From NCBI GenBank assembly GCA_003342815.1, contig PTEX01000333.1, positions 36,861 to 100,860 on the forward strand: DNA of 64,000 bases. Reading direction: 5' to 3'. A program made the position numbers and the translations under genes. This DNA is from Eudromia elegans (taxonomy: Eukaryota > Chordata > Aves > Tinamiformes > Tinamidae). This document shows positions 13,401 through 28,400 of the stretch, in pieces (the stretch's first letter is position 1; the number at the start of each line of letters is the position of its first letter). Below the pieces are notes generated by a model. That model searched no databases. It was not told where the DNA came from and saw nothing but the letters and a program-made list of their open reading frames with translations.

Positions 13401-16400
13401 ACCATTTTTTATAAAATGGAAGTATAGAATCATAGAATAATATAAGCTGGAACCACTGGAAGCCACATAGTTCAAGCCCATGTTCAAAACACCAAAAACT
13501 TAGAGTAGGTTGCTCAGTGTCTTGAACAGATGTTCAATTTTCCTAACATCCAGTTGGAATTTCCTATTTTCCAGCTTGTATCTTACCACTTTGCACCTCT
13601 GAGGAGGTCTGTCTTCTCTATACTCTTCCATTTATGTGCCAAAGTAATCTACATTTCAAAATGAACTTGTCCCAGCTACATGCTTGTTTATTTTACAATT
13701 AAATAATCCAGTGGCAAAGCACCGTGTTGTACCTTCTGACCCTACTCATGTTACTTAGTGACACTGCTAATGCTGTGCAACTCAACACTGGCTTCACTTG
13801 GAATGGAGGGTAAAGAGTTATGGCTGTGGCCAACAATCATAGACTTAGTCTTGTGCACTGGAGCGAGTTACTCAGAGACAAAGGAGCTGAAAGGGCTGGC
13901 ATTTTCTAAAATCTGAAAATCACAGTGTCATAAGCACTTAGGTTTTCTTACACTAATTGATCACAGAGTTTCTTCAGTTCTATATGTTCTATGACACTGC
14001 ATACTATTTTTTACATTTGAATATCTAAGTGTCTTCAAAACTGTGAGAAGGTTAATCCCATGCTGAAAACTTGAAGCACTGAGAATTTTCTGAAATTTTC
14101 ATCGAGGTTTAATATATTTTGTTCTAACCTTTAAAATAGATTTTTGATTTGTATGACAGAAGTCAAAATAAAAAATCAGAATGAAATATTTGGACTTTAA
14201 ACAGGTCTATGTTGCATTGGAGAGGCATTTTATGTATTCCTGGTAATGGCAAGCTTCCCTAACCTGTTACTGCAACTAAAGTTCAAATCCAAAAGAAGTT
14301 CATGAATAAACAATTGTCTACAAGGATTTCTCCAGCCTCACAGCATAACTGCATGACCACTGATCTTATATCAAGTTTCTAGAAGAAAGAGAAGCTTATT
14401 CCGAAGAAACGAGGAATAGGGCTCTTAAATTATGTCAAACACAGAAAAGTTTATAGTCTATTCAATTTTTTTGAAGTCAAGAGTTTGACTTCAAGGCAAA
14501 ACAAAATCTCAGACAAGGGTGTTCTTACAGAACTGTACACACAAAGTACTCTACAACTTCAAAGCTGCGACTCTCCCTGAGAAAGAAACCTATCCTTTGA
14601 CTTATGCCTAAATGATCGTCAGGCGACTGAGGCTCCTGGCTTGGAAATCAGTCCACAGACCTCCAGTGAGATCATAAACGGACCTGACTCATTACAGGGC
14701 CCAGTGAAAGCAGCACAAGGTGAGCAGAGGCAAGCAGCAATGAGCAATTAAGACTATTGGCCTCACTTGTGTAACCTCCTGGTGAGAGGCTTCCCGTCCT
14801 AGGAACCTTCACATGCATCTGTAAATTCAGCATCATATGACTGCCAAAAGAGCACGGCTCTTTACCTCTCTCTTTCCAAACGACTACAGAAGAGCTGTGC
14901 AATGGAGTAGCACTCAGCTTAAGCAATGTCCACCTTTTTCTCATGTTTACCCGCTGTGCCCTCCTGTTTGCTTCTCACGGCTCCTGTGCTTGCTGTTCCA
15001 GAGGGGTGGGTGGTAGCTGGTAGACAGATCGATGTTACTAGATTCTTTTCAGGTTGGCTTCTCAGAAACCTTACCATGCAGGACTTCTGCCTGCAGCATC
15101 CTTGCTGGGGTAATCAATAATGTGCAAAATGGACAAGCTAATGTAAAATGGAGGTGGCATTTCAAAAGAAAAAAAAAAAGTTCAGCTTTGACTTCCCCTC
15201 CTGTGCCTACCCTTCCCCTCCTGTGTCACACACAGTCAAGAAAATAATTCCTTGCACCTCTTACAGTACTTCGCATTGACGCTTACTGTATTCCATGGGA
15301 TTCTAACTTAAATCTTGACAGGATCCAAGCAACCACAGTGACAATGCTGCAGTGCTAATGATGGCCAAGTAAATATCAGACTTTCTACGCCTTCCTATAA
15401 TGCATCTTTCACTTCTGCTTTCATTTTGTCTATCTATTTTTTCTACCACTTAGCTTCCTTTTAGGGTTTTGTTTGTTTGTCTGTTTGTTTTTGAATGTAG
15501 ATGTCTTCATTTAAATTTCTGGGACAACATCTGAACAAAAGAATTTTTTTTTCCCATGTAAAATTAATTAAGCAAAGCAAAATACATAACCAAGGTGAAT
15601 ATAGCTAAAATGAAACAACGTACTTCCCAAATTGATGGGAATTTCTGCTATTTAAGTTTGTGATTAAGTAGCCTTTCCTCAGGAAAGGAAAATGAATTTG
15701 AAAGATAAATTAGACACCGTAAGAAACCAAGCTAAAATAAAACTTGCCTCTTCCACACATTTTTTTTCTCTTTTTTTCTGTTCCACTCCAAATTCTAAAA
15801 ACACTCCGTCACAGTTCATCTTATGATTAACTATCATATATAAGGTCTTGTTAGAACATTTCAGCTGCAAACATTTATCTGTGCTGATTATTCAAGTCTA
15901 ATTAAAAATGCCTTCTACTGCTGACAAGTAGTAAATTTTCCTCAGAATAGAGAAATCTTGAAAAATGTGAAAGGTGTTGGTGACTCTTTCAAGTGCTGTA
16001 ACAAATGCCAGTATTCTGACTCTTATAACCTATACCATTGCTGTTCTGAATCATAAATAAACCCTCTATTAATAAATAACCTTCTATTAATAAATTATTA
16101 TTTAAAAGTTATAAAGACTTCAAAATAAGCCTCTTAAAATGAAAGAGAGCTATGCATTTGGTCAATATAAAATCCAGAAAAACAAAAATATGGTTTCTGT
16201 TCTGAGATCTGGCTTACTGAGGAATTACAAACACTTCTTCCCAACAACAGAAAATCTAGACATCTCATAAGGTACAAACCATGCTTACCTAAGGAAGAAA
16301 ATACAAGATCATTGAAAAGTTAATTCCCTCTATCTTAATAAGAGGCAAAGACATTTAAGGTGTCTAGAAATACTGGTATTGTACCTGAAGACACACTGTC

Positions 16401-19400
16401 ATCCTCAGAAACCTCAATGGCTTTAAAATCCAAAGTGAAGGATCTGAAAGCAAATCGATAACTGGGAGGAACCTTGTTGGCTAATACATGTTTGATCAGA
16501 CACCAAAATGCACTATTGAAAACCTAAAATGAAACAGAGAAAAAAGGATTTGTTTTTAAAAGCTGATTTATATTGCTTCCTATTAATATTTCAGATACCT
16601 TTTTTCCTTCTTTCTGTAAAAACGCAGTCTGTATTTCTAAGTTCCTCTAGCAAAGATAGTATTAAAAAATTAGTCCTTGCTGTGAGACCAAAATGCTTCA
16701 AGATGCGAATGAAGACAAAACCTGTTCATATCTGGGTTCTTAAACACAGAACAAATTCTACAACAAAAGCTTATCATCTAAGGCATCTTAGTGGTTTATA
16801 TGAAGTGAATTGATTGTCTCAGTCCACAGCATTAACACATCATTATTATCATCAGGAGGATTGGCTTTTTTGTTTTAAGAAGACAGATCAACAGCTGAAT
16901 GGGCACGTGTACTGAATAAGGAGATGACATCAATAACAAAAATACAAATGTATTGGTAGACAGAAGGAGATTTGGTGCCCTACTTATGTGACCAAATTGA
17001 TTACTTTATTTTTGCTTTCATCATACTGATGCCCTTTAAGCAGAAATTCAATCTCCCCTTTCTTCTTCCACCAGCTGGAAATGGTAGACTGTTTTTCAGA
17101 GCCTGTACCATAATTTGAATACAAAGAAAAATGATAACAGAAAATTAATTTAAGAGAAAAATATTTATCAGACATTTCTTCTCTTTTCACTTTTCTTATT
17201 TCAGATTGTTCTGCTTACTGGAATATTTTATCCTGAGTTATGTATGGTAACATTAATAATTTCATTTGTTTTGAAAGATTTAAAACTAGTGAAGAAACAA
17301 TCTACTTTCTTACATGCTTATGTTCAAAGCAATTTTTCATTGTTTGTATGGAGATGGATCACTTCCACATTTTTATGCTTGAAAAACTGCTAGCTAATTC
17401 AGTGCCTCTCTTTTGAATTTAGTTTGTTTGTTTTCTTTAAACTATACATTAGTTTTCTTCAGGGAGCAGGAAATATAGATGTTCCCTCCTACTGATTTTT
17501 TTTTAAATCTCTGATTTTTACATACATATCTTATATGAGCCTATGCACTTAACATTGCCATTATCTATTTTAGAGAGGTCACACTATTTTTCACACTAGA
17601 CCTGGCATTAAAAATAAAGCTGCTATAAGATATGGACCTGGAACCAGTTGTGACTTATTCCTCACTGTTATTGTCTTGCTGAATTTTAGCCTCATGACAA
17701 GCCCATATACAGAAGTAGTGACTTCTGTGTGCTACTTTTTAAATATCAGTGTTTATAAAAATATGAATCTCCTTTTATTCAGTCTTCTAAAATAAGCAGT
17801 CTAAATGGCAATGAGGCCACCACTACTTTGCTAAAGGTTACTCAAGTTGAAATATAAATTGATTATTGAAAAACAAATTTGTAATAGTACTATCAAAATG
17901 TGCATAAACATATACATTAGTCTATCTTCTGTAACACTTGTTTTAGTAGTAAACTATTTATGCACTGAAGAGCTACACTACAGAGATTTATGTGAAAAGC
18001 ATAACTGTTTAATCATGCATATGGAGACTTTTGAATTCATCATTCATAAAAGCTAAGTAAGAATATAGTACATCAAAAAAAAATGCAGAAATACTGCCTT
18101 CAGTACCATAAACCATATCAATGCCACCTTTATTGGGCACAGAAAAGAACCATCCTGTCTTTTGCTTTCTGAATTTCTGATTGTATCTTTCAAATCCCAA
18201 ATTAGATGATAAAATTAAGAAAATTAAGAAAACAAGATACTCAGATTTAGAATGTGCTACTCTGAGCATATTAAAATTTGTTCATACCAAGAGAAATACA
18301 GCTCATGGTTGCAAACTCTGTCCTTTGTGCTTACACTTAATAATGAGTGCCATATTTGGAGCACTCAGGAGATCCTTCTTGAAAGTGCAGTCAGTGTTTT
18401 GAAGAGGCTAGTGACAATGTTAAGCTGTTATCTAACTTTAGTAGCCTTCAGTTATATATTTGCTAAAACTGTTTGTTCACCTTGATGTGTTCTTCAACTA
18501 TTCTAGTACCCCGGATGCCAGGAGGACCGTATGTCAGTTGCAACCCCTTCAGAGCTCTAGGAAGTTCAAGCTTACTGCTGAACTTTTTTATCACATTTCC
18601 AATAGATTTCATGATAGCTGTAGCCTGTTCTATAAACCGGTAGCTCTCCTGGGGAAGAGAAGAAAAGCAATCATTGTTAGCCAAATTGTTTCAAGATTTT
18701 CTGTTGTTTTATTTTGATATTGTAACAGTATATATATAAAAAATCTGTGCTAAGGTATCAAACTTTTTTTTAAAATCAACCAATTGCAATTGATTTTATC
18801 AACTGTCAAGTTGATTAGGTCTCTGGTATCAAAAGCATTCCAAATAACACTGATTTGAGCTACTGAGATGAAAATAATACAACACTAAAACAGGCAGTAT
18901 AATATATCTGGTTATCGTTTTCAATTTTCCCGTATTACTAGTCCTAGAATTAATCAAAAATAAGGTGCTTGTTAGTGAAATACAAAACTTTGCTTGTGTT
19001 ATAACAGGACAGAGATGAGTATTTGTACTCTGCTGAATACAGTGTCCAAAAACATTATGCCGAAAGCATCGTTAATCTTCACCAGGGTTTCTGTGCAAGA
19101 ACAGGGATACCATTTTGCAGAAGATAGATACTGCGAGAAACTGTTCTCTCAACAAAAAAATGCAGAGAAGACTCCTGGATTTAATTCTTCATTACTTTTA
19201 GGACAAGGAGAAGTCTTCCTCCTACGATCTGAAGAGGATAGTCCAGAGACATTATTTTTTCAGTGGCTCTACTTCTTTCCTAAAATAAGTATCAATTGGC
19301 ATGAGACACTATACTAAACTGTTACTGGACCCTGAAATTACAGTGCTACATAAATGGCTGTTAAACGCATGTTTCAATTATTTTTTTTTCTTAACTCTGC

Positions 19401-22400
19401 TCTAGAAGCTATACTGCTTTGCCCAGTGCCCATGCCCAGATAAGTGGGCCTCCTTCTTCTTGCCAAATAAATATTGAAAATGTGGCAGGCAGTGACATCG
19501 TGTGGATTGTATAAAACCAAGACAAAAGCTGTAATGATTACTTCCCAGGGCCTCTTACTGCAGGTATGCAAAGCTTCTTTGAATCAATTATTCATTTTAT
19601 GTAAAAAAGCTACCCTGAGACTCATTGAGTAATATGTGATCTCATGGGACGAAACAAAATTACTGATGTGAAAGTTTATGTTACTAAGTAGGTATTTTTG
19701 AATAGAGATAGTATATTGGTATCTGTACATATATTTTATCACATTTTTATCACACCTACTTTTATCAAAACATTAATTAATTTCATATTGGAATTAATAT
19801 TGTACCATTAAATTCAGCAATTATATTTTAAAGTAAGACAATATTTCATTTTAAAAATAGATAGTACTCCCATATTTAGCACAATCGTCGACTAGTTCTG
19901 GCTACACATACCTTCTCAAGACTTGACATCACAGTATCTTCTTCTCCAAAAACACACGGCACAGAGGTACACAAATGAACATGATGTCCTATGGGAGAAC
20001 TTACAGTGAAGAGCAATACATGCCGCCTACATTAAAGAAAAAGAAATAAAAAACCCCCCTCTTTATCATGCAGAGTCTTAAACTTTTATTTTCAAAAGAA
20101 GAATTTAATTTAATGCATTAAATTTCATAAAATAATTATTTTCATATAATAATCATTCCCTTGCTTCTCCTGCTCCTCAAATCTTGCAGTTCTAACTCCT
20201 TGCTTCTCAAAGACCTCCAAATATAGGTTACAGAGGCAATCAGAAAATTCACTATTTTATTTTTGCATCTTAACATAATTTGTTTAGATTTGTTTTAGTT
20301 TTCTACATGAAATATAAATATTTTGACTATTTCAGATGGATAAAACCTCAAGTTTCTTTAGTCAGTAGTCACTGATATAAGCAAAAGTTTAAAATAAGCA
20401 TTTTAGCTAACTTGCTTGAAAACTTAAGAACATATCTATTCTGGAAAGCTTGGCATGAAAATCAAGTGTTCTGGTCATACCTAATGTACATCATAATTTC
20501 CTTATTTGCATTGACGGTGATCAGAAAAATGTAACACAATCACACCAGGCTAAAATAATACTACAGAGTGACAATACTATTGATCAGTTGTGGGCCAAAC
20601 CATTCTTTCTCAGCTGGCAAACCTCAGAAATTCAGTATGTTTAATGGGGAATCATCCACCTCAGTTTATTCTTGTTCAGCTGATGGTACCTTTTAACAGA
20701 TTCTCAGTATAAATAAAATATTTTTTTAAATCTGTTAAAAGGTACCATCAGCTGAACAAGAATAAACTGAGGTTTGTGCAGGCCAAAAACTTAAGAGTTC
20801 AACAGAGGTCCAGAAATGAGACTAAAGAAGGAAGCCTGGATATTTTCTCCCCTACACATGCTCTTTTTCAATCTTTTTCTGAGTAAAATCTGAAATGTTA
20901 CCAGACAACTGCCAAAGAGAGGGAAGAAAGAGCCTTCCTGGCTTAGCAAGGCATTTTTCATCTGGAATGAATGAAATGGAGGAGCAGTCAATAAGCCTAA
21001 TTCTCTCCCCCACACACTGTAAGTCAAAGGTTGCTCAAAGCCTGCTGGCAGGGAAGAGCAAAGGACGGGCTATTGTCTCTGGTAGCACCCCTGGTCGCTC
21101 TGAAATCTGCAAACAGTGCAAAAAGATGCTTGCCTGCCTTCAGACTTCTGTTAAAGGAACAGTTATCCACTCAAAATTTCTACAGTGGTACCTCCCCACA
21201 GGATAGATATGTTACTTCTGGAAACTGCAGAGAGAAAATGCATATACTGACAAAACTAGCCTATAAATGTAATAACAACGTTTCTGGTTTTACTCTGATC
21301 TAAAGACAGAAGGAATCTCTATCAGAGGTCTTTTATGTAGTATGAACACGTTATACTTTCTTTCTGTGCCTATTTATTTGAAATCTTCCCTCATTTCAGT
21401 TTGTTTCTATTGATTTAAAATATTTTATAGCTCTATTCAATTTTCTAAAGTTTTTTTTTTTGTTGTCCTATAACTATGTGACTTGTGTTATTGATATGTA
21501 TTTATATTGTAGGAATTACAAACTGTCCTAGAACAAGAAAGTTGAAAGTTAAATTCATTACTTTTTAAATACATTTTGTCTCATGTCTTTGAAATTAAAC
21601 TGCTGGTTAGTATTATTTCAGAAAAGGAAAAGGCTGCAATGAATTCTTGAATAATATTATAATTGTGTAAGATATTATAATGCCATCTTTTCTTCACTGG
21701 AAACATTTTTTCAGAAACTAACAAATAACAAAATATCAAAAGATTTTGGTATTCATTATATTTAATTCAATATAATATATATTATATCTATATAAAATAG
21801 TCATAGAATAATTATTAGATTTAACTTTAATTTATTTAATTTAATATTTGTTATATTAACTAGGCAGTACTCCAAACTGATTATCTGGAGTTATGCGGAA
21901 GGAAAAATAAATCATACTAAGCACTAGTAACATGGTATTGATACAGGTTATGTTTGGAATATGAAGTAAGCTATGCAAGACTCCTGGCAGATTACCTGAG
22001 ATTTTTTTTTCTTTCATGCTTTCATAAAACCTATTTCAAGAAGAGCTGTGAAATTTCCTGCAGTATCTTACCATTCTTTAACAATTCATCAAAAATCCTG
22101 ATCTTTGGATTGCTGTTGATACTTTGAGAAACATTTCAAAAGACTATAATTCTAGTCAGAATTTTAAGTAAGAATTTGCATTCTAGTTTTGCTTTTAGAA
22201 AACCAGTGTGATTCCTCCTCTTACTGCTTATCAGTAAAACTAAGGAATTCATCATCTTTTTTTAAGACGTGTTACCATGTCTTAGCTATTGAACGCAATT
22301 ACGTTTTAGTAAACAAAGTCGTAGTTCTTGTGTAAAGTAAAAGATCCTTTCAAGCCTTAGTAATAATATTTTATGATAGAAATGAAGAGTCATACATACC

Positions 22401-25400
22401 CAACAGGAAGATTTAACACAGTAGCTTTGGTTGCATATGTATGCATTTTTAACAGAAGTTGACCAAGTGCTACACGTTTCCAAGAGAAATGTTCCACCAT
22501 CAGTACCCCTTTTGAAATATCTCCTTGTGTAGATGCTAAAAACAAAGCAAAGATAAACATCTGTGAGGAGGGAATAAAAGTAAAATTACAACAAATACAT
22601 TTATGCAGAATTTCAATCTGGTTCACAGCCACAGAAGTCTTCATTTTAGGCTTTGAGCTCCCAAGGAAAAGAGCAGTTAGTCAAAATGTTGATAGAGAAT
22701 ATGATTTAAGTGTACAATCTATTAGAAAACCTTGGTTAAAACAATGTGTTAAGACAATGTGTAAATCAGACGTCTTCCAAATTGACTAAGACTGCTCTGT
22801 CCTCATGCAAAAGAAGCAATTAGCCAAAACCAGTTTATATTTATATTACAGTAGAGCTATTTGAATAGGTCAGTTTCCTTTCCTTCTTTTTTTTTCTTTT
22901 TTTTTTTTTAAACATTGTCTTATAGCTACTTTAGTCTGAATGCACTACAGTTATGTCCGTACATTTATACATTTGATTAACTTAAGCTAATTAACAGGAG
23001 TTAAGCTAATTAACAGGAGTAAATGTCACTCTACAATTCCCATAAAACACAAGTAATTTTTATTTAAATTGGCCACTATGCTGGATTTCAATATAAACTG
23101 GTATAAATATATTTAAGAGCTTAGTGTGTACCAGTATTAAAATTATATTAAAAATTTACTTAATTACACCGCTGACATAACTCAGTTTTGGTCAGCTCAG
23201 AGAATAAAGCAGTTAGCAAGAATGGAAATTATGCAGAAAAAAATACAATGAAACAAAAGGAAATCCATTAACTGGAAGACATGGATGAAAAGTGTATAGC
23301 AAATGAAAATAAGCAGTAATGCTATCGGAAAAATATTCATCATCAATGGAGAACAACAGAAAAATGCGGCTTTGACATTGATGCATTCCCTAAAATTAGT
23401 ACATCTAAATTAATTCTAAACCACAGAACTCTGACAAAATAATCTACAGCGAAACACAACAGCACAGACCTATTCAAGAGTGTGAAAACCCAGTATCAAC
23501 ATAGACTTTTTTGTGTTGGCCTTACCTCCAGAGTCACCCCAGCGTACCAATGCAGAAAAGCTAATCAGGATTTCAATGGGCTTCAGGCTATCCACAAATA
23601 AGTAATAGAAGACTCGATCATCAGTAGACTGCACAGAAAAACAGATTTCATTCCTCTTGCATCTCCACTGAATATCATCTGAACAGACCGCTATGAAGGA
23701 TGACTTAGAATTCAGATACTGTGGCTATAAATATAGCATGCGAACTAATTAATTGTCACTACTGCTTACAAATTATAGACATTTGAGCCCAAATTCTCAT
23801 GCTGTACCTATAAACAGTAACTTTCAGTTAAGAGACCAAAGGAAAAAAAAAATACTTGGATGAGAATATATTTACTTTCATGGACTTTTCTTTGTACTTA
23901 CCTCAGTTTAGTCCTACTTGTCACACAGCATTAATCAGAAGACTGAAAGGTTTTTGCTCTGCAGTTTTCTAATTCCAATTCTAATTACAGTGAGCTTCAA
24001 GGAAATAAGTTCCATTCTCTTAACGTGTTATACACCAGCGTACAGGCATACATTGTTTTGACGTTCGTTACAGCTTGTGAAGTGTATCACACAACGAATG
24101 AGAAAATTTCCTCTGCTTTGATTATAATGCAGAGGGCTATGAAATTACATACAGGTGTACAACAATTATGGAACATAATCCATATAATTAACATTTTCAA
24201 TATAAAATTTTATACGGAATTCATGCCTGAAGTTTACAATTTTCTACTCTACAATTATTCTCTAGTTAAGAGTATGAAAGTATAGCTGGAATGACCTTCT
24301 GATAACATGAATTGCCGAGTAATGGCAGGTTAAAAAATATACTGTAATAGCACAGTAATTAACGGGTAATTCTAGTCTCTAGAACAAGAATTGCACATAT
24401 CTAACCAAAGTACTTAGCATGTAAAGAGAAAATTAAAAGCTAGGATACATATCTAGACTCCTGACTTATGTTTGAGGCGACAGGTGAGAGAAGAAAGGGT
24501 AGCTGAAGGATGGTTTCAGAAACTATTTCATTAATGAATTCAATTTGAAGTCCCTAAACTGTTAGACAGCACATTTAAGGCAAGATAAAAAGAGCATGGA
24601 AATGTCATCCCCTGTAATGCATACTCTCACTAGAAACTTTCATGATTTACATACTCAATATGTTTTTGGATTACTATGCAACAGCAATCCATAACAGTTT
24701 TGTTTATTCTCATCTTAAAAACAGTGAAATTCTTCTTGGTAATTGTTAGCATTTTATTGTAATGACTAATGTAATACTAAAGATATCCATACGTTTGCCT
24801 TACTATTTTTTCAGTCATAGTATTTCATGTATCATGTATCAATAAAATTTTATATATATATGTATTAGACAATTAAAGGTTTCTTGGCAAAGATAAAATA
24901 AATAAATGTATAATAATTTAATACAACCATATACCTTAAAATCTGCCTTCTGATAGTTATACGCATATGTATGTGGTTTGTGGAAAACATGCAGGTTCCT
25001 AAGGAGAAAATAAAAGAAATATGTATGTAGGAAAATAATCATTTTCTCAATGATATATTTCATGTAAATGTGCTCATCACTGCATATGATACTGACTTTT
25101 ACTTTGCAAATGGATTAAATTTTCATAAATTAGACTCTAAGATATCTCTCAAAAATGTTAAAACATTTTGAGTTTCATAAAAGGTGAACACAATCCATCT
25201 CCAGTGAAAGCAGCTAACATTAATTTCTACTTTTGCCACATTTCTATATCTTTCTGTGGAGGTCAGGCCATTAATTTTTCCGACTTGAATTTACAAATGG
25301 TAATAAGCTTTTAGATTTCCATGCCTACCTAAAAATTACTTTCATAAATATAATGTATTACTGTAAGGAAGAATTTTTTTTATATAGCTTATTAATGCTT

Positions 25401-28400
25401 CTTTTCAATTTTTCAGTGTTCACATCACTCCAGAAAACCACGCAAGATTTCTGACATTTTTTTTTTCTGGCCTTGATTTACTGAAAGGCAACATAAATGA
25501 CTTCATCTTTTATTGAAGACAGAATCAGATATAAAAACTTTTAAAACTCTAAAATAGTCCTCCTTTCTCAAACTTAATACAAACTTGGAATATTCATCCA
25601 ATTTTCCATGTATCTGAGATACAGACATATCACACAAGGAAATTATTTCCATAGAATCAACTAGTGTAAGATTTTTGAGTAGCATCTAAAATCTTCTTGA
25701 AAAAATGAAACCTTCCTCAGTTAATCAAGATGATTTTGTCAAGGACTATTTCACCAATTTAGTGCAAAATTAAGCCAACTGTTTCCCCTTTAGAGACAGA
25801 AATATAAGAAAGTGACAAAAGGTTGATATGCTTAATATTATCACAGTCTTCAAAAGACCAGCAGTCATTTAAAATTAGAGTGATAAGTTAAAAAAAATGT
25901 TCATAATTTATATTCTCTCTGTATCAGGCTTACTGTGAGCAAGACTTTTAAAGGGAAGGGAATGAATTTGCTTAGGATTCTTCTTTCTGGAGGCAGTAGC
26001 TCGCTGGACATAGGGGTCAAAAAAGTGAGTCAGAGAAGTCTTAACAAGCTCTAGTATGACCTACGTCCTTTTCTGTAGTGCTGGTAGTTTAAAAGGTATA
26101 CCTTTGCCCTCATATACTCCCTCTGAATTTAGTATCTCCTCAAAGAAAAAAAAAAAAACATTTATGAGAATAAGAGATTGAGAAAAATTTTTTTACAAAA
26201 ATAAAATGAGAAAAACAGTGAATTTTCTGAGAAATTATTCCTCTTGGAAATGCTAGATTCTTTAAAAACCCATATTGTTTCAGGCTTCTTAAGCCTGAAT
26301 GACAAGCTAAAGACACTCCCCAAAATGTGGGGAAAAAAACCAAAGACTTCAGCAAGAAGTAAATGACAGGCAAACGAGGTGACAATAACTAGAAGGTGAT
26401 TTGAATCACCAACAGAACAGGCTGAACGTTCTGTTAGCTCCCAGGCCACATCTGAAAGTTGAAAAGAAGAAAAAAAAAAAAAAAAAAGAAAATCAGCTAC
26501 ATCTTTTTTCCAGAAGAAATTTTAAAACTGTTGAAAACAAAACAAAAACACCAAAGTTTATTTTTTTCTGGCGAAAGCTCTGCAATAGAGGGAAAGCTAA
26601 ACTGATTGAAGGATGAATGTGGAAAATGAATGTTGTACTGATCTTGAACTGACTCCTCTATGCTTTGCATGCTTTTGCATGCAAAATACCTAGCGCTAAA
26701 TATGAAAGTCAAAACACTACGTTTCTAAGTGTCACTCTTGCAAATGCACGACACTGTCCAAAGCCCATTAACTTAGAGAATTTGTACCACTCCAGCTAAA
26801 TAAATTTTGAAATATTAAAATTACAGACAGATAGAATCACTGAATTAAGTTATACAGCTTAGACTGAAACTTCATCAAATATTCTCACACTATAACTGAC
26901 TTTTTATTTATAGGCCTTTTTATTGACAAGCTAAATTTTGTCTTTTATAAAAGCACTGCAGGCAGTGCTTGGATCCTGAATGATGTCAGTTCAACTGCAT
27001 TATCTTTTTTTATGTTTGCAGAAGTAATAATGCCTGGGAACTTAAACTTGTAAGGGAAGGAAAGAAAGCATCTATTTGACCAAAATGAACCGTGCTGACA
27101 GCATCAGAAAATCCTTACAACTTTGTTTCGTAATTATGTTGATTGGACATCCCAAACACCCAGATTTTTTCTGACTAGGAGCTGATGTGTCAGGTGTAAG
27201 AGCGCTGTATGCTCCCCGACCTACCATCTTTCACCCACACTGCATTCTGGCATGCACTCTTTGTAGGTGATGGTTGTGTCCCTCTCTGTACTTTGGAGGA
27301 CGCTATCTGGGGCTGTAACTGCGGGCTACTGTCAGTAGAGACAGGAAGCCTGGTCTGAAGGGCGGTCATGGGAAGGGCAGTATAGTTATATCCATGCAGG
27401 GAAGATCTGTTGAGAATAGAATGGTTTTATAGACTCACTTTTCAACTTTCACCATTGCTATACTTCATATTTTAAGGAATAAAACCCTAAACTGCTGTTC
27501 CTTACTGGAAACAAATACAGAAGTCTTCAAAGCTAATCCAAGTTTCCTTGGAAACAGAATTCTTTTCTGACTCAATTTTTGCCTTTGATTTATTCACCAT
27601 CTGGCAGTTAATACCAATATCAGCTGTTTGTGATGTTTGTGATGCTTCAAAATTCATATTCTCATGTAATTCTTCTGCAAAGACAAGAAGACACAAAGAT
27701 TCAATACAGTAACAATATGCACATAAAAATAACATCATTCTTATACTTAAAGATTATGCAAAACTTACCAGGATATTTTCTATGTGCCTTAGAGTTTAGA
27801 ACTGAAACTAAAATACTAACATAAATGGCTCAAAAAGTGACTGAAACAAATCTATATTGATTTTAATTGCAACTGCTTGTGTATTCTGCTACAGTACATC
27901 ATCACATATTGTCCTGTGCTCATATGAGCACATTCGGTGAGCATACACACAAATTCTGCAAACTAAAGAAAGAAAAACATAACCCCATTTCCAAAGCTTC
28001 TCTTCAGACAAAAGAAGATATGGCAGAATGCTGAATTTTTTATAATCCTCTGAGGATCAAAAGTATACTGAATTGCAGAGGACACTGAGACCTATAAAGA
28101 TTGAGGTGTATCCTTGCCCCTGCTACACAGAGCACTTTGCTTGTAAGGCTCCTCACAGAAGTCAGTCTAGGTACTTCTTAAAGGAGAGAAACAGATGTTA
28201 ACAATATTACATGAATTTCCTTGTAAAATCCCCTGTCAGATTCATAATAAAATATCAACACAGACATATATACATATGTTGTGCATATACATTTTGCAAT
28301 TATTTTGTTATTATTATTTTAAGTTGTGCTAAAATCCTCTCTAACTGATACAACAAAAGAGAAAGCTAATTAGAAAAATAAATAATGCATTTTTAACTTT

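Larger units (their letters stand above)
24999..27505 (-). other. ADGB intron, 2.5 kb
   Basis: Contains a GC-richer open stretch close to the upstream exon (27,190-27,426) and an A-run at 26,470-26,487. Otherwise unremarkable. Confidence 0.75.
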
